A stretch of DNA of 64,000 nt from Chengkuizengella axinellae (GCF_030730905.1 NZ_JAVAMP010000010.1:62001-126000), one strand, 5' to 3'. Positions 26,115 through 35,237 are shown, numbered from the stretch's first letter. Notes: a model not told the origin generated them from the letters alone. Translations and numbers: made by a program.

Positions 26115-26522
26115 GTGATGATTTCAGGAATCCTAACGATTATAGGAGTTTATGCTTTGTGTGCATTAATCGTTCATGTTTCCCATTATTTTCACCTTAA
26201 AAAAAAGGGAGAGATCGGACTTCATAAAGTTCATTATGTTATTATTTCATATCAAAATGAAAAATTGATTGAGTGGGTTCTTCGTTCCATCTTTTTCTTT
26301 TTTTGGCTGCATGGCAAAGAGGTAAAAATAACCGTTGTGGACAAAGGATCAACAGATGATACGCTTGCCATAACAAGTCGAATGATTTTGCATAAGGATT
26401 TGCAGATAAAAAGTTATCAAATGATTGAAGAATACCAAACAGGAAAAAAAATATTTGATGAGAATGTAACCGTTATCGATTTGACAAAGGATATTCGCTT
26501 GCAAAATATCCCACTGTTATAA
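26115..26522 (+). CDS. Membrane-anchored protein with a partial glycosyltransferase-2-like fold
   Basis: The 135-aa product has an N-terminal transmembrane helix (ILTIIGVYALCALIVHVSHYF) followed by a short Rossmann-like stretch, VHYVIISYQNEKLIEWVLRS and VVDKGSTDDTLAI, that looks like the first third of a GT-A glycosyltransferase (nucleotide-sugar site) without the catalytic remainder. No function is known to me. The start is GTG 26115 or ATG 26118, both served by GGGAGG. It is placed between degU and comFA and ends before a strong terminator. Confidence 0.6.
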   Translation: MMISGILTIIGVYALCALIVHVSHYFHLKKKGEIGLHKVHYVIISYQNEKLIEWVLRSIFFFFWLHGKEVKITVVDKGSTDDTLAITSRMILHKDLQIKSYQMIEEYQTGKKIFDENVTVIDLTKDIRLQNIPLL

Positions 26523-26576
26523 TACAAAACGCTCTACAAAATGAGAATAAAATGAAAAAGATTTTCGGAGTGAAGA

Positions 26577-26613
26577 ACACCCGATCAGTAATGAACTGAT
26601 GGGGTGTTTTTTT
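26577..26613 (+). terminator. Terminator downstream of the GT2-like gene
   Basis: ACACCC-g-ATCAG pairs with CTGAT-g-GGGTGT (one G-G mismatch), followed by seven T residues. Its right arm GGGGTG could alternatively pair with CACCCC at 26615-26620, the first bases of the comFA leader element. Confidence 0.88.
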
Positions 26614-26616
26614 GCA

Positions 26617-26726
26617 CCCCAAAAAGTGAAGAGAAGGCCAAGAAGTAAATTCCTAGTACTTTTCGGGGACCCCAGAATCATAAGAGTGACATGGAAGTGG
26701 ATGCTTTTAGTAAGGGTACAAGAATA
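26617..26726 (+). promoter_or_regulatory. Structured leader element upstream of comFA (repeat copy 2 plus CsrA-like box)
   Basis: CCCCAAAAAGTG (26617-26628) can pair with GTACTTTTCGGGG (26656-26668), followed by ACCCC, GAATCATAAGAG, the box ACATGGAAGTGG (26689-26700) and a TTTTAGTAAGGGTACA tail. The first part matches copy 1 at 841-912. The ACATGGA box and tail resemble the element inside the arg operon (53874-53906). No promoter is obvious between the preceding terminator and this element. Confidence 0.5.
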
Positions 26727-26746
26727 ATCTTAATGAGGTGAAAAAT

Positions 26747-28663
26747 TTGAAAGTGATTTTATATGCAGTTCACCCTAAAATTCATCATATTGCAGAACAA
26801 GTCGGTTGGAGGTGGTATATTTCTTTAAATATGAAGGTTGATTATCAGTATTGGTTTAAGAAAATGAAACTTCCCTATATTGTGTTACTCCATCCACCAT
26901 TACCTCTCGGTGCAGCTTTGACGTATTGTAAAGTATTTAACTCCAATCATGATGCATACACGCGAATGTCTCAGAATTTGAAACAAGTCCAACTAAAGTG
27001 GATTCAATTCATGTATCAGCATCGTAAAAAAGTACGGCTAAATGAGAAGGTATACAAACAGCTGTATTTTGAAACGATCCAACCTTATCAAGTACTAGGT
27101 GAAATTGATTTTCAGATTACTACATCTATAGAACGCAAATGGATGCATTCTATACAAGGTAGAGGATTATTACAGTCAGAATTTATTCAAGTAATACAAA
27201 GTGAAGACTACATGAATGATAGTTGGTGGACATTGGCAGCTCAATATTTATATATAACAGGGAAAGTTCAAATAAATAGCGGTATAACAGTGTGCGCTCA
27301 ACAATCTTTGTTGCAGCAAAAACAAGAATATATATGCAATCGTTGCGGGAGTGGTCAGGATGCTATGTATGAAAACAAGTGTTTATATTGTGGACAAGAC
27401 TGTATTTATTGTGAAAAATGTATCACAATGGGGAAAAGCAGATATTGTACGCCACTAATTCAAGGGATAAAAAAAGCCTCTCTTCAAACTGCACTTCAGC
27501 CATCGGTTCATTCTTCTTATAAAGTAAACGATTTTTCCCATTGGAATTTAAGTGAACCTCAGACTGAAGCTGTTCGATCAGCCTTAACATTTTTAAGAGA
27601 ATCCACACAAATCAACAGAATTGATGAACCTCTTTGCTATTTAATTTGGGCCGTTACTGGAGCGGGCAAAACAGAAATGATATTTCCTTTAATCGAACAT
27701 GAAATAACGTTGGGTCGTCAGGTGATGTTGGCTACACCACGAAAAGATGTAGTGCTTGAGCTGCAACCCCGATTACAGAAAGCTTTTCCTCATTTACAAG
27801 TCGTCACCCTATATGGAGGAAGTACACAAAAATGGGAAGAGGGGGACCTGTTTATAGCAACAACCCATCAATTGATTCGTTTTTGGCAGAAGTTTGATCT
27901 AGTTATCATTGATGAACTAGATGCTTTTCCTTATCATAACAATGCGATGTTGCAATATGCTGCAAAAAAAGCTTGCAAAAAACAAGGAAGATATCTATTT
28001 TTGTCAGCGACACCACCTAGTCAATTGATTAAAGAAATAAAAAGAGATAGATTACCTCATGTAAAAGTACCGGTTCGGTATCATCGGAATCCGCTGCCAG
28101 TTCCACAAAGAGTATCCTTCCCTTCATTAACTCACTTGCTTAAATCTGAACAGTCATTTTTAGGGGATTTTAACAGACTGCGTAAAGAAAAAGTGTTGAT
28201 ACACAGAATTAAAGATACGTTGAATCGAAGCGGAATTTGTTTTATCTTTCTTCCAAAAATAAAATACATATCACCAATTGTACAATTTTTAAGCAGCAAA
28301 TTTAAACATGTAAATGTGCAAGGGGTCTCTTCAATAGACAAAGAACGTGAGCAGAAAGTACAAGCCTTTAGAAAACGGGAAATTCACATCCTGATTACAA
28401 CAACGATATTGGAAAGAGGAGTCACCGTCCCTAATACAGATGTATATATAATGGATGCGGATTCAAACCTATTTGATGAGGCAGCACTGGTGCAAATGGC
28501 GGGACGAGCAGGAAGGTCTGCACAATATCCAAATGGGAAAGTATATTTTTTTTCTAAAGAAAAAACAAAACATCAAGTAGAGGCGATAAAACAAATTAAA
28601 GAAATGAATGCGTTAGCTGATAAAAAGGGATATTTGAAAAATGCTGGGGAGGGTGTAAATTGA
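26747..28663 (+). CDS. comFA: DNA translocase/helicase ComFA
   Basis: The 638-aa protein is the cytoplasmic ATPase that helps pull single-stranded DNA through ComEC during transformation. After a ~200-aa N-terminal region comes a four-cysteine zinc site (CNRCGSGQDAM ... CLYCGQDCIYC), then superfamily-2 helicase motifs: Walker A AVTGAGKTEM, Walker B VIIDELDAFP, SATPP (motif III), and a C-terminal RecA-like domain with LITTTILERGVTVPN and QMAGRAGRS. I start at TTG 26747, six bases after GAGGTG; the GTG at 26738 is inside that site. It overlaps comFC by one base. comFB is missing between them, as in many relatives. Confidence 0.92.
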   Translation: MKVILYAVHPKIHHIAEQVGWRWYISLNMKVDYQYWFKKMKLPYIVLLHPPLPLGAALTYCKVFNSNHDAYTRMSQNLKQVQLKWIQFMYQHRKKVRLNEKVYKQLYFETIQPYQVLGEIDFQITTSIERKWMHSIQGRGLLQSEFIQVIQSEDYMNDSWWTLAAQYLYITGKVQINSGITVCAQQSLLQQKQEYICNRCGSGQDAMYENKCLYCGQDCIYCEKCITMGKSRYCTPLIQGIKKASLQTALQPSVHSSYKVNDFSHWNLSEPQTEAVRSALTFLRESTQINRIDEPLCYLIWAVTGAGKTEMIFPLIEHEITLGRQVMLATPRKDVVLELQPRLQKAFPHLQVVTLYGGSTQKWEEGDLFIATTHQLIRFWQKFDLVIIDELDAFPYHNNAMLQYAAKKACKKQGRYLFLSATPPSQLIKEIKRDRLPHVKVPVRYHRNPLPVPQRVSFPSLTHLLKSEQSFLGDFNRLRKEKVLIHRIKDTLNRSGICFIFLPKIKYISPIVQFLSSKFKHVNVQGVSSIDKEREQKVQAFRKREIHILITTTILERGVTVPNTDVYIMDADSNLFDEAALVQMAGRAGRSAQYPNGKVYFFSKEKTKHQVEAIKQIKEMNALADKKGYLKNAGEGVN

Positions 28664-29409
28664 TGAAAGAGCCTGCTCTAATTAAAAACCATATCCAATT
28701 CCTACGTTCGCTATTTCTCACTAATGAAACTAAATGTGTGATCTGCAGCATGAATTTAAAAACCTACTCAGCTTTACGTTTATGTAAAACTTGTACAGAT
28801 GTTATTCCGTGGATTAACAAAACGATTTGTCCTAAATGTGGACGTTTTGAAGTTTGTTATGATTGTGTACGTAGATCAGCTGTCTATTTTGTATACAATC
28901 GAAGTGCAGTCGAATACAATGACACAATGCGAGAGTGGTTGGCGTTGTACAAATATAGAGGGAATGAGAGGATGTTGAACTTATTTATCGAAATGATAGA
29001 TTATGCTTACCAAATGCTTCTAACCAAATTGGAAATCCAAGTAAATCATGTAGGTTATTTAACTTATGTTCCTTTAAGCGAACAAAGATTACAAGAAAGA
29101 GGATTTAACCAAGCGGAACAATTCGCACGGGGTTTGGGTAGAAAATACAAAATCCCTGTGATATCTCTTCTAGATCGGACAAAACATACTGAAAAGCAAA
29201 GTGTAGGATCTTGGTCAGAACGTTTTTCTAATATACAAGGGGCCTTTACATTAAATAAAATGGTAGTGCAACGAGTAAATAAAAAACCACCATTGAATAT
29301 TATAATCATCGATGATGTGTATACAACAGGAAGTACGTTAAATGAATGTGCTAGAGTGATCACTTCTTTTTTGCCTGCTAAAGTGTATGGAGTGACTTGG
29401 GCTAGGTGA
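28663..29409 (+). CDS. comFC: ComFC/GntX-family phosphoribosyltransferase-like competence protein
   Basis: The 248-aa protein has an N-terminal double zinc-knuckle (CVICSMNL ... LCKTCTD; CPKCGRFEVCYDC) and a C-terminal phosphoribosyltransferase fold with the PRPP loop IIIIDDVYTTGSTLNEC. It partners ComFA in DNA uptake. Its start ATG overlaps the comFA stop (TGATG) behind GGGGAGGG, so translation is coupled. A TTG at 28660 is a less likely start. Confidence 0.92.
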   Translation: MKEPALIKNHIQFLRSLFLTNETKCVICSMNLKTYSALRLCKTCTDVIPWINKTICPKCGRFEVCYDCVRRSAVYFVYNRSAVEYNDTMREWLALYKYRGNERMLNLFIEMIDYAYQMLLTKLEIQVNHVGYLTYVPLSEQRLQERGFNQAEQFARGLGRKYKIPVISLLDRTKHTEKQSVGSWSERFSNIQGAFTLNKMVVQRVNKKPPLNIIIIDDVYTTGSTLNECARVITSFLPAKVYGVTWAR

Positions 29410-29496
29410 ATACAATTTCCAATAAAAGTATTTACAACTTACCTATAAAAGGGTAAAATGTTAACCCCTGATAGAATAATAAAAGGATGATAAAAT

Positions 29497-30228
29497 ATGC
29501 CATTTACTTTTGCACATCCTCTATATGCAATTCCTTTAAAATGGATAAAACCAAAATATTTTTGTATAACAGGTCTTGTGTTAGGCAGTATGTCTCCTGA
29601 CTTTGAGTATTTTTTAGCTTTGGAACCACATCAAACCCTAGGTCACTCACTACTCGGATTATTTTTTCAAGCGATTCCTTTAAGCATTTTATTTGCTTTG
29701 CTTTTTCATAAGATTATGATCAGATCTCTTTCATTACATCTACCTAGTTTGTTTGATGTAGATTTAAGATTTTATCATTTATTACACACATGGCAATTGA
29801 ATACTTTCCGTCAATGGTGGGTCTTTCTTACTTCGGTCATTATAGGTTTTTTTTCACATATTTTTATAGATGCTTTTACACATGCAGGAGGGTATTTTGT
29901 ATTAAAGCTCCCTTTTCTAACAACAACAATATTTTCAATACCCATATATAAATGGTTGCAGCACTCTCTATCCTTATTTGGTTTAATATTCCTAGCATTC
30001 ATTCTCATTCAAGTATTACGTAAGAAAAATAACATACATAGAAAAATAGTCATTAGAAAGCATCAGAAATTGAAATATTGGGGTATCGTGATCTTAACAG
30101 CTATGATAGTCACTATATTGAAGCTTCTTTTTACATCCAGCACAAATTTAATTGGCATTCTAGTCGTTTCGCCCATTTCTGGTACCATGTTAGGTATATT
30201 GATCGCATCGTTGTTTTATAGAGAATAA
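29497..30228 (+). CDS. DUF4184 family integral membrane protein
   Basis: The 243-aa protein begins MPFTFAHPLYAIPL and GLVLGSMSPDFEYF, the conserved start of the DUF4184 family, and has about five or six hydrophobic segments with conserved histidines (LGHSLLG, FFSHIFIDAFTHAGG), similar to the YdjM/LexA-binding inner membrane hydrolase superfamily. Function is unknown. It starts at ATG 29497 behind AAGGATG. It may be expressed with the GNAT gene 24 bases downstream. Confidence 0.75.
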   Translation: MPFTFAHPLYAIPLKWIKPKYFCITGLVLGSMSPDFEYFLALEPHQTLGHSLLGLFFQAIPLSILFALLFHKIMIRSLSLHLPSLFDVDLRFYHLLHTWQLNTFRQWWVFLTSVIIGFFSHIFIDAFTHAGGYFVLKLPFLTTTIFSIPIYKWLQHSLSLFGLIFLAFILIQVLRKKNNIHRKIVIRKHQKLKYWGIVILTAMIVTILKLLFTSSTNLIGILVVSPISGTMLGILIASLFYRE

Positions 30229-30252
30229 AAAAAAGTGATAAGGAGAAATAAA

Positions 30253-30753
30253 ATGATAGAAACAGATCGTCTCATTTTTAGGAAATACACAATGGAAGAC
30301 TTAGACTTTTTAACCTCAATGACCTCTGATCCTGATGTGATGAAGTATATTGGTAAGGGAACAACCTGGACAGAGGAATTTACAAAGGAACGATTGAAGT
30401 TATGGATGAGCAGATATGAAGAAGGTCATATAAGCTTAATGTTAGCGATTAGAAAGTCAGATCAAGCATTTATCGGACATGCAGGGCTCCTTCCACAAGA
30501 AGTAGAGGGACAACATGAACTAGAGGTTGGATATTGGATTTCCAAACCATATTGGGGTCTAGGTTTTGCTTCTGAGGCAGCTATTGCTTGGAAGGAATAC
30601 GGATTACACCAACTAAGGAAAAATAAATTAATATCACTCATTAAACTTGGTAATACTGGTTCACAAAACGTAGCCAAGAAGAATGGAATGTCGTTGGAAA
30701 AACAGATCGTTTTTCATGGAGTAGAAGCGGAAATGTGGTCTATACATCGATAA
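30253..30753 (+). CDS. GNAT-family N-acetyltransferase
   Basis: The 166-aa protein begins IETDRLIFRKYTMEDLDFLT and contains LEVGYWISKPYWGLGFASEAAIAW, the acetyl-CoA loop (WGLGFA), and GNTGSQNVAKKNGM, typical of the RimJ/RimL-like subfamily. The substrate is unknown. AAGGAG lies upstream of ATG 30253; the GTG at 30235 precedes this site and is not the start. Confidence 0.85.
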   Translation: MIETDRLIFRKYTMEDLDFLTSMTSDPDVMKYIGKGTTWTEEFTKERLKLWMSRYEEGHISLMLAIRKSDQAFIGHAGLLPQEVEGQHELEVGYWISKPYWGLGFASEAAIAWKEYGLHQLRKNKLISLIKLGNTGSQNVAKKNGMSLEKQIVFHGVEAEMWSIHR

Positions 30754-30787
30754 ATAGTTCATGGAAAAGGGAGGAGTAACCATTAAT

Positions 30788-32068
30788 ATGCGAATTCTAT
30801 TTTCATTTATATTGATCATTGTTTTATTATCATCTTGTCAGCAAACGAATCATACTGAAATAAGTTTAAATCCACCAACTGAGATTACAGCACCAAATGT
30901 AGAAAATACTGAAACATCAGAGCAGCAAAACCCATCATCACAAGATAATGTTGAACAAAATCAAGATCCCATCAAACAACAGCTTGCAAATATGACATTG
31001 AAACAAAAAATTGGACAGCTTTTTGTAGTAGGTTTCGATGGATTGAAGCCAAACCATAAAATTAAAACCTTAATTCAAGAGTATCAAGTAGGAGGCATTA
31101 TTTTATTTAGCAGAAATATAAAAACAAGCGAGCAGCTTTTACAATTAACCAATGATTTAAAGCAACTCAATCAAACCAATCAAGTTCCTTTATTCATCTC
31201 TGTAGATGAAGAAGGGGGAAGAGTTTCTCGTTTGCCAGATAATGCGACAAAATTTCCTTCGAATCTTTTTATAGGTGGAAAGGATGATCCAACCCTGACT
31301 CCTCATATAGGTTTTACTATTGGAACTGAATTGTCAGCTCACGGATTTAATATGGATTTTGCTCCTGTTATTGATATTTTTAGCAACCCAAATAATGTAG
31401 TTATTGGAGACCGTGCTTATGGCAAGACACCAGAGATCGTAGAAAAACATGGATTACAATTCATGTCTGGCTTGCAAAAATCGAATATCATTCCAGTGGT
31501 GAAACACTTCCCAGGTCACGGTGATACTCTTGTTGATTCACATAAGGGATTGCCTGTTGTCAATAAAACAATAGAAGAGTTGAAAACACTAGAGCTTCGA
31601 CCATTTCAACAAGCTATACAAGAAGGTGCAGATGTAGTCATGGCTGCACATATCCAATACCCGAACATAGATAAAAGTGGAAAACCTTCATCCTTATCTA
31701 ATGTACTTATTACTGAATTATTACGAAACGAAATGGATTTTGAAGGTGTTGTCATTACAGACGATATGGAGATGGGAGCGATCAAAAAACATTACGGATC
31801 GGGTGAAGCAGCCGTTAATGCCATTCAAGCAGGTGTAGATTTATTGCTGTATTCACATCAATATGATCTACAAGTTGAAGCGATTCAAACTATTGAGAAT
31901 GCATTAAATTTAGGAGATATTACCGAACAGCAGTTAAATGAAAGTGTTGAAAGAATATTGAGATTGAAAGAAAAGTATGGTCTTAGTGATCAAATTCTGG
32001 ATGTGGAAGGACTTGATGTTGTGGGTTCAGAGGAACATCAAGCTATTCGAGATAAACTGTTATATTGA
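30788..32068 (+). CDS. nagZ: Beta-N-acetylhexosaminidase NagZ, lipoprotein
   Basis: The 426-aa protein begins with a lipoprotein signal (LFSFILIIVLLSSC), so it is lipid-anchored on the outside of the membrane. A Gln/Asn/Pro-rich linker of ~50 residues precedes a GH3 catalytic domain with the NagZ signature KHFPGHGDTLVDSHKGLPVV and the nucleophile aspartate in VVITDDMEMGAI. It removes N-acetylglucosamine from muropeptides, acting in wall recycling as in Bacillus subtilis NagZ. It lacks the C-terminal extra domain of the longer Bacillus enzyme. GGGAGGAG precedes ATG 30788. Confidence 0.93.
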   Translation: MRILFSFILIIVLLSSCQQTNHTEISLNPPTEITAPNVENTETSEQQNPSSQDNVEQNQDPIKQQLANMTLKQKIGQLFVVGFDGLKPNHKIKTLIQEYQVGGIILFSRNIKTSEQLLQLTNDLKQLNQTNQVPLFISVDEEGGRVSRLPDNATKFPSNLFIGGKDDPTLTPHIGFTIGTELSAHGFNMDFAPVIDIFSNPNNVVIGDRAYGKTPEIVEKHGLQFMSGLQKSNIIPVVKHFPGHGDTLVDSHKGLPVVNKTIEELKTLELRPFQQAIQEGADVVMAAHIQYPNIDKSGKPSSLSNVLITELLRNEMDFEGVVITDDMEMGAIKKHYGSGEAAVNAIQAGVDLLLYSHQYDLQVEAIQTIENALNLGDITEQQLNESVERILRLKEKYGLSDQILDVEGLDVVGSEEHQAIRDKLLY

Positions 32069-32113
32069 GAGAATACAATGTTGAACATGAAATGAGTCTT
32101 CATTGTGGAGGGG

Positions 32114-32150
32114 TTCATTCAGAAGAAGTTGTTGTTCCCTTCTGAATGAA
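32114..32150. terminator. Hairpin between convergent genes
   Basis: A perfect 12-bp stem, TTCATTCAGAAG / CTTCTGAATGAA, with a 13-nt loop lies between nagZ and the convergent SDR gene. No clear T run follows. Confidence 0.55.
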
Positions 32151-32167
32151 ATGAATGATAATAAATA

Positions 32168-32929
32168 TTAGAAAGCGGACCAACCTGCATCAGCAACAAT
32201 GGTAGTCCCATTGACAAAACTAGATTCATTGGAAGCGAGGAATAAGGCAACTTGGGCGATTTCCATAGGATCAGCTGAACGAGGCATAGATCCTTGAATA
32301 CCTCCAATGGCTTCTAAACCTAGTGGATCTGGATTTTGTATGTGGCTATTAATATTTGTGTCAACACCACCTGGTGCAATGGCATTGCATCGAATTCCTT
32401 TTTTTGCATAAACGGCGCCGATATTTTTAGTTAATCCTACTAGTCCATGTTTGGCTGCAACATAGGCAGAACCACCTCGTGCTCCATAAAGACCACCTAC
32501 AGATGCATTATTGATGATAACACCACCCTGTTCTTGTTTCATCATGAAGTCAACTGCAGCTCGAGATATTTTCATAGGTGCTGTTAAGTTAATAGAAAGA
32601 ACACGATCCCAATGCTCATCAGAAACATTCGTAATCGTTTTGAAATCATCCATAATACCAGAATTATTAACTAGGACATCTAATGAACCGAATGTTTCAA
32701 CAGCTGATTGAACCATGCGTTCAATATCCTCTTCGTTTGTGACATCTGTTTTAATCGCAGCGGCCTGTCCACCGCTCTCAGTAATTTGACTTACTACTTC
32801 CATTACTGCTTCTTCATTGATATCTGCTGCCACAACTTTAGCACCTTCTTGTGCAAATAATATCGCCATTGCTTTTCCCATACCGGAGCCTGCTCCTGTG
32901 ATGATTGCCACTTTATCTTGTAATTTCAT
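32168..32929 (-). CDS. Short-chain dehydrogenase/reductase (SDR family oxidoreductase)
   Basis: The 253-aa classical SDR has the NAD(P)-binding TGAGSGMG motif near the N-terminus, NNSGIM (NAG-like), a catalytic serine in NNASVGG, and YVAAKHG giving the YxxxK pair. D in VVAADIN after the second strand suggests NAD rather than NADP. The substrate is unknown. GAGGAGG precedes ATG 32929; a longer frame to 33022 has no such site and would extend into the intergenic region. It is divergent from a TetR-family gene, which probably controls it. Confidence 0.9.
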   Translation of the reverse strand: MKLQDKVAIITGAGSGMGKAMAILFAQEGAKVVAADINEEAVMEVVSQITESGGQAAAIKTDVTNEEDIERMVQSAVETFGSLDVLVNNSGIMDDFKTITNVSDEHWDRVLSINLTAPMKISRAAVDFMMKQEQGGVIINNASVGGLYGARGGSAYVAAKHGLVGLTKNIGAVYAKKGIRCNAIAPGGVDTNINSHIQNPDPLGLEAIGGIQGSMPRSADPMEIAQVALFLASNESSFVNGTTIVADAGWSAF

Positions 32930-33018
32930 TTCATTTCCTCCTCGTGGTAAAATATATTTAAAATAAAAACGCTTACACTTGTGTGTTACGGTCATTATAT
33001 GAAGTGAGACAAAGGAAT

Positions 33019-33042
33019 ACAATCATTAGAATAGTTGATTGT
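33019..33042. promoter_or_regulatory. Palindrome between SDR and TetR genes
   Basis: ACAATCA (33019-33025), ten bases, then TGATTGT (33036-33042): a perfect 7-bp dyad in the 203-bp divergent intergenic region, a likely operator for the adjacent TetR protein. Confidence 0.5.
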
Positions 33043-33132
33043 GTTGACTAAACAACAAGTGGTAAGGATGTGTTGTTAAAAATCCTTTTTTTTAGTTAAA
33101 AACTACGAAATGGAGAATAAGGGGAAGGGAAA

Positions 33133-33741
33133 ATGGACCCACGTGTGAAGAGAACGAAAAAGGCATTGAGAGAAGCTTTGTTGATTTTATTGGAACATAA
33201 GTTATATCATTCGATTACGATTACTGATATTATGCGTACTGCTGAATTTAATCGAGCAACATTTTACGCTCATTATATGGATAAAGATGATCTTTTAACA
33301 GATGTGATTGAGAATGCAATGAATGAACTATTAGATTCATTGAGAAATCCTTTTGCACATTCAAATGAAACCATAGATCTACAACAATTAACACCTATTA
33401 AAATTGGTTTATTTGAACATATTTATCGAAATATAGATTTTTATCGTTTGATGTTAGGCGACCCTAAAATCCCAGAATTTACAGAGCGTATGTTTGAAGT
33501 GGTCAAACAATTTTATGCTAGTGAGATTTCAGTTGTTTTAGAAGGGGATGAGGATTCGAAAGATCAAGTAATTAACAAAGATTTATATCATCATTATTAC
33601 GCCTCATCCATACTTGGGATGATCATATTTTGGGTGAACAATAACTTTCAATATACACCTGAATATATGACAGAACAATTGTTATTAATTATTAAACATA
33701 AAGTGAATAGGGTGACTCATTTTGGTAAAAGAGATCTATAA
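33133..33741 (+). CDS. TetR/AcrR-family transcriptional regulator
   Basis: The 202-aa protein has an N-terminal TetR helix-turn-helix (residues ~8-55; LLEHKLYHSITITDIMRTAEFNRATFYAHYMDKDDLL) and a C-terminal ligand domain resembling TetR_C_33-type regulators of the YxaF/DhaS group. Its ligand is unknown. It is divergent from the SDR gene, with a palindromic candidate operator between them, so it most likely represses that gene and itself. Confidence 0.85.
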   Translation: MDPRVKRTKKALREALLILLEHKLYHSITITDIMRTAEFNRATFYAHYMDKDDLLTDVIENAMNELLDSLRNPFAHSNETIDLQQLTPIKIGLFEHIYRNIDFYRLMLGDPKIPEFTERMFEVVKQFYASEISVVLEGDEDSKDQVINKDLYHHYYASSILGMIIFWVNNNFQYTPEYMTEQLLLIIKHKVNRVTHFGKRDL

Positions 33742-33899
33742 CTTCACTGCAAATAAATTAATTTTCCATCTATTTCATATTCATACTAAGTAAATCATAA
33801 TACGGTTTTAAAGCTATACACACGAATCTTTCTCTAGTATGATAGTAAATAATAATATGATATAAATGTATTATCAGGATTAAGAGGAGAAAATTCATC

Positions 33900-34316
33900 A
33901 TGTCATTAGATCAGTTAAGCAATTGTATACAATGTGGTCGTGTTTTCGTGAAAAATATCAATAGCATCTGTCCAAGATGTGTAGAAGATATGAACCAGCA
34001 ATATGAAAAGTGTGCAGAATATTTAAAAGATAATCGAGGATGTACAATATATGAATTAAGTGAAGCAACAGATGTGTCTGTGCGGAACATTACACAATTT
34101 ATTCATGAAGGACGTATATTAGTTGGTGATTTACCAAACTTAGGATATCCTTGTGATACATGTGGGGAATTAATAAAGATTGGGAAAATATGTGAGAGCT
34201 GCAGTTTAAGAATTACCAAAGATGTTTTAGATGTAACAAGTCGAACTTCTGAGGTAGAGGAAGAGGAATTGAACGCCTATCTCCATAGAAGAAATCAGAA
34301 TAATAAGAAAATATAA
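33900..34316 (+). CDS. yvyF: Flagellar operon protein YvyF (TIGR03826-like)
   Basis: The 138-aa protein has two zinc-knuckle pairs at the N-terminus (CIQCGRVF, CPRCVEDM), a central helix-turn-helix-like region (TIYELSEATDVSVRNITQFIHEGRI) and another pair (CDTCGELI, CESC). This matches YvyF, encoded before flgM in Bacillales and linked to flagellar gene control. AGAGGAG precedes the ATG. It is the first gene of the flagellar block; the upstream AT-rich region 33742-33899 shows no certain promoter. Confidence 0.85.
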   Translation: MSLDQLSNCIQCGRVFVKNINSICPRCVEDMNQQYEKCAEYLKDNRGCTIYELSEATDVSVRNITQFIHEGRILVGDLPNLGYPCDTCGELIKIGKICESCSLRITKDVLDVTSRTSEVEEEELNAYLHRRNQNNKKI

Positions 34317-34330
34317 TATTTCTAATACTA

Positions 34331-34379
34331 TAAAGTTTCTCAGTATTGTTGCCGATAATAATAGTAAATGATTATCGGC
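34331..34379 (+). promoter_or_regulatory. Sigma-D promoter of flgM, embedded in a palindrome
   Basis: TAAA (34331-34334), 16 bases, then GCCGATAA (34351-34358) match the sigma-D consensus TAAA-N15-GCCGATAT. The -10 is also the left arm of a perfect 9-bp inverted repeat, GCCGATAAT / ATTATCGGC (34351-34359 and 34371-34379). Confidence 0.8.
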
Positions 34380-34413
34380 TTATTTGTATGTAAAGATTTG
34401 CGAGGTGATTCAT

Positions 34414-34677
34414 ATGAAAATTAATAAAATCAATCCAGTGAATGCGATTCAAAACTACCGCCAACAGCAGGATATCCACCAGGAAAAGAAAACAAGCAAA
34501 AAATCAATGCAAAGGGATGAAGTGCAAATTTCACCTGAAGCTAAGGAATTGCTGAATACAAAACCAACTGGACGGGAAGAGAAAATTGAAAGTTTGAAAG
34601 AAAGTGTATCGAATGGGACGTATCATGTAGATGCAGGCAAAATCGCTGAGAAATTATTACCGTATTTCAAAAAATAA
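34414..34677 (+). CDS. flgM: Anti-sigma-D factor FlgM
   Basis: The 87-aa protein begins KINKINPVNAI and has the conserved DEVQISPEAKELL and the C-terminal helices (EKIESLKESVSNGTYHVDAGKIAEKLL) that bind sigma-D. It keeps the late flagellar sigma factor silent until the hook-basal body is complete and FlgM is exported. ATG 34414 follows GAGGTGAT; the frame upstream to 34384 overlaps the promoter region. Three sigma-D-like promoters in this block are its likely indirect targets, including its own. Confidence 0.93.
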   Translation: MKINKINPVNAIQNYRQQQDIHQEKKTSKKSMQRDEVQISPEAKELLNTKPTGREEKIESLKESVSNGTYHVDAGKIAEKLLPYFKK

Positions 34678-34698
34678 GAATGAAAAAGGTGAGGGAGT

Positions 34699-35199
34699 AT
34701 GTCAGTTGATGACATTGTACAACATTTAGAAGTATTAGATCAGCTTCACTTTAACTTATTAGAACTTGGCAAACAGAAGAAACAAGTGATTATAGACAAC
34801 AATATCGAAGAACTAAAGGAAATGATGAATCAAGAGTCCATGTTAATTAAACAAATTTCAGATATAGATTCAAAACGAGTACAAGCTGTGATCAATTTTG
34901 CAAGACAAAAAGGGGTACAACCAAATCCAAACATCACCATAACAGAATTATCAAGATTTATCATAGACCCTGAGGAAAAGAAAGCCTTAATTACGGCTCA
35001 GGGCAAGCTGCTAAAAACGATGGATGAAATGAAACATATCAATCAATTAAATCAGAAATTAATAGAGCAATCGTTATCTTATATTAATGTCACAATGGAA
35101 GCTGCTTTAGGCACATCGAATGATCATGCAACATATCAAAATCCATTAACAAGTCAGCAGCAAGGTTCACGTAAAGGTATTTTTGATGTAAAAGGATAA
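34699..35199 (+). CDS. flgN: Flagellar export chaperone FlgN (YvyG-like)
   Basis: The 166-aa helical, coiled-coil protein belongs to the FlgN family by position and layout (residues ~1-140 long helices; LEVLDQLHFNLLELGKQKKQVII at the start). It protects the hook-associated proteins FlgK and FlgL in the cytoplasm before export; both genes follow directly. It begins 21 bases after flgM. Confidence 0.9.
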   Translation: MSVDDIVQHLEVLDQLHFNLLELGKQKKQVIIDNNIEELKEMMNQESMLIKQISDIDSKRVQAVINFARQKGVQPNPNITITELSRFIIDPEEKKALITAQGKLLKTMDEMKHINQLNQKLIEQSLSYINVTMEAALGTSNDHATYQNPLTSQQQGSRKGIFDVKG

Positions 35200-35237
35200 A
35201 TTCAAATATCGGATTAGCTAACAAAGGAGAATTGATC

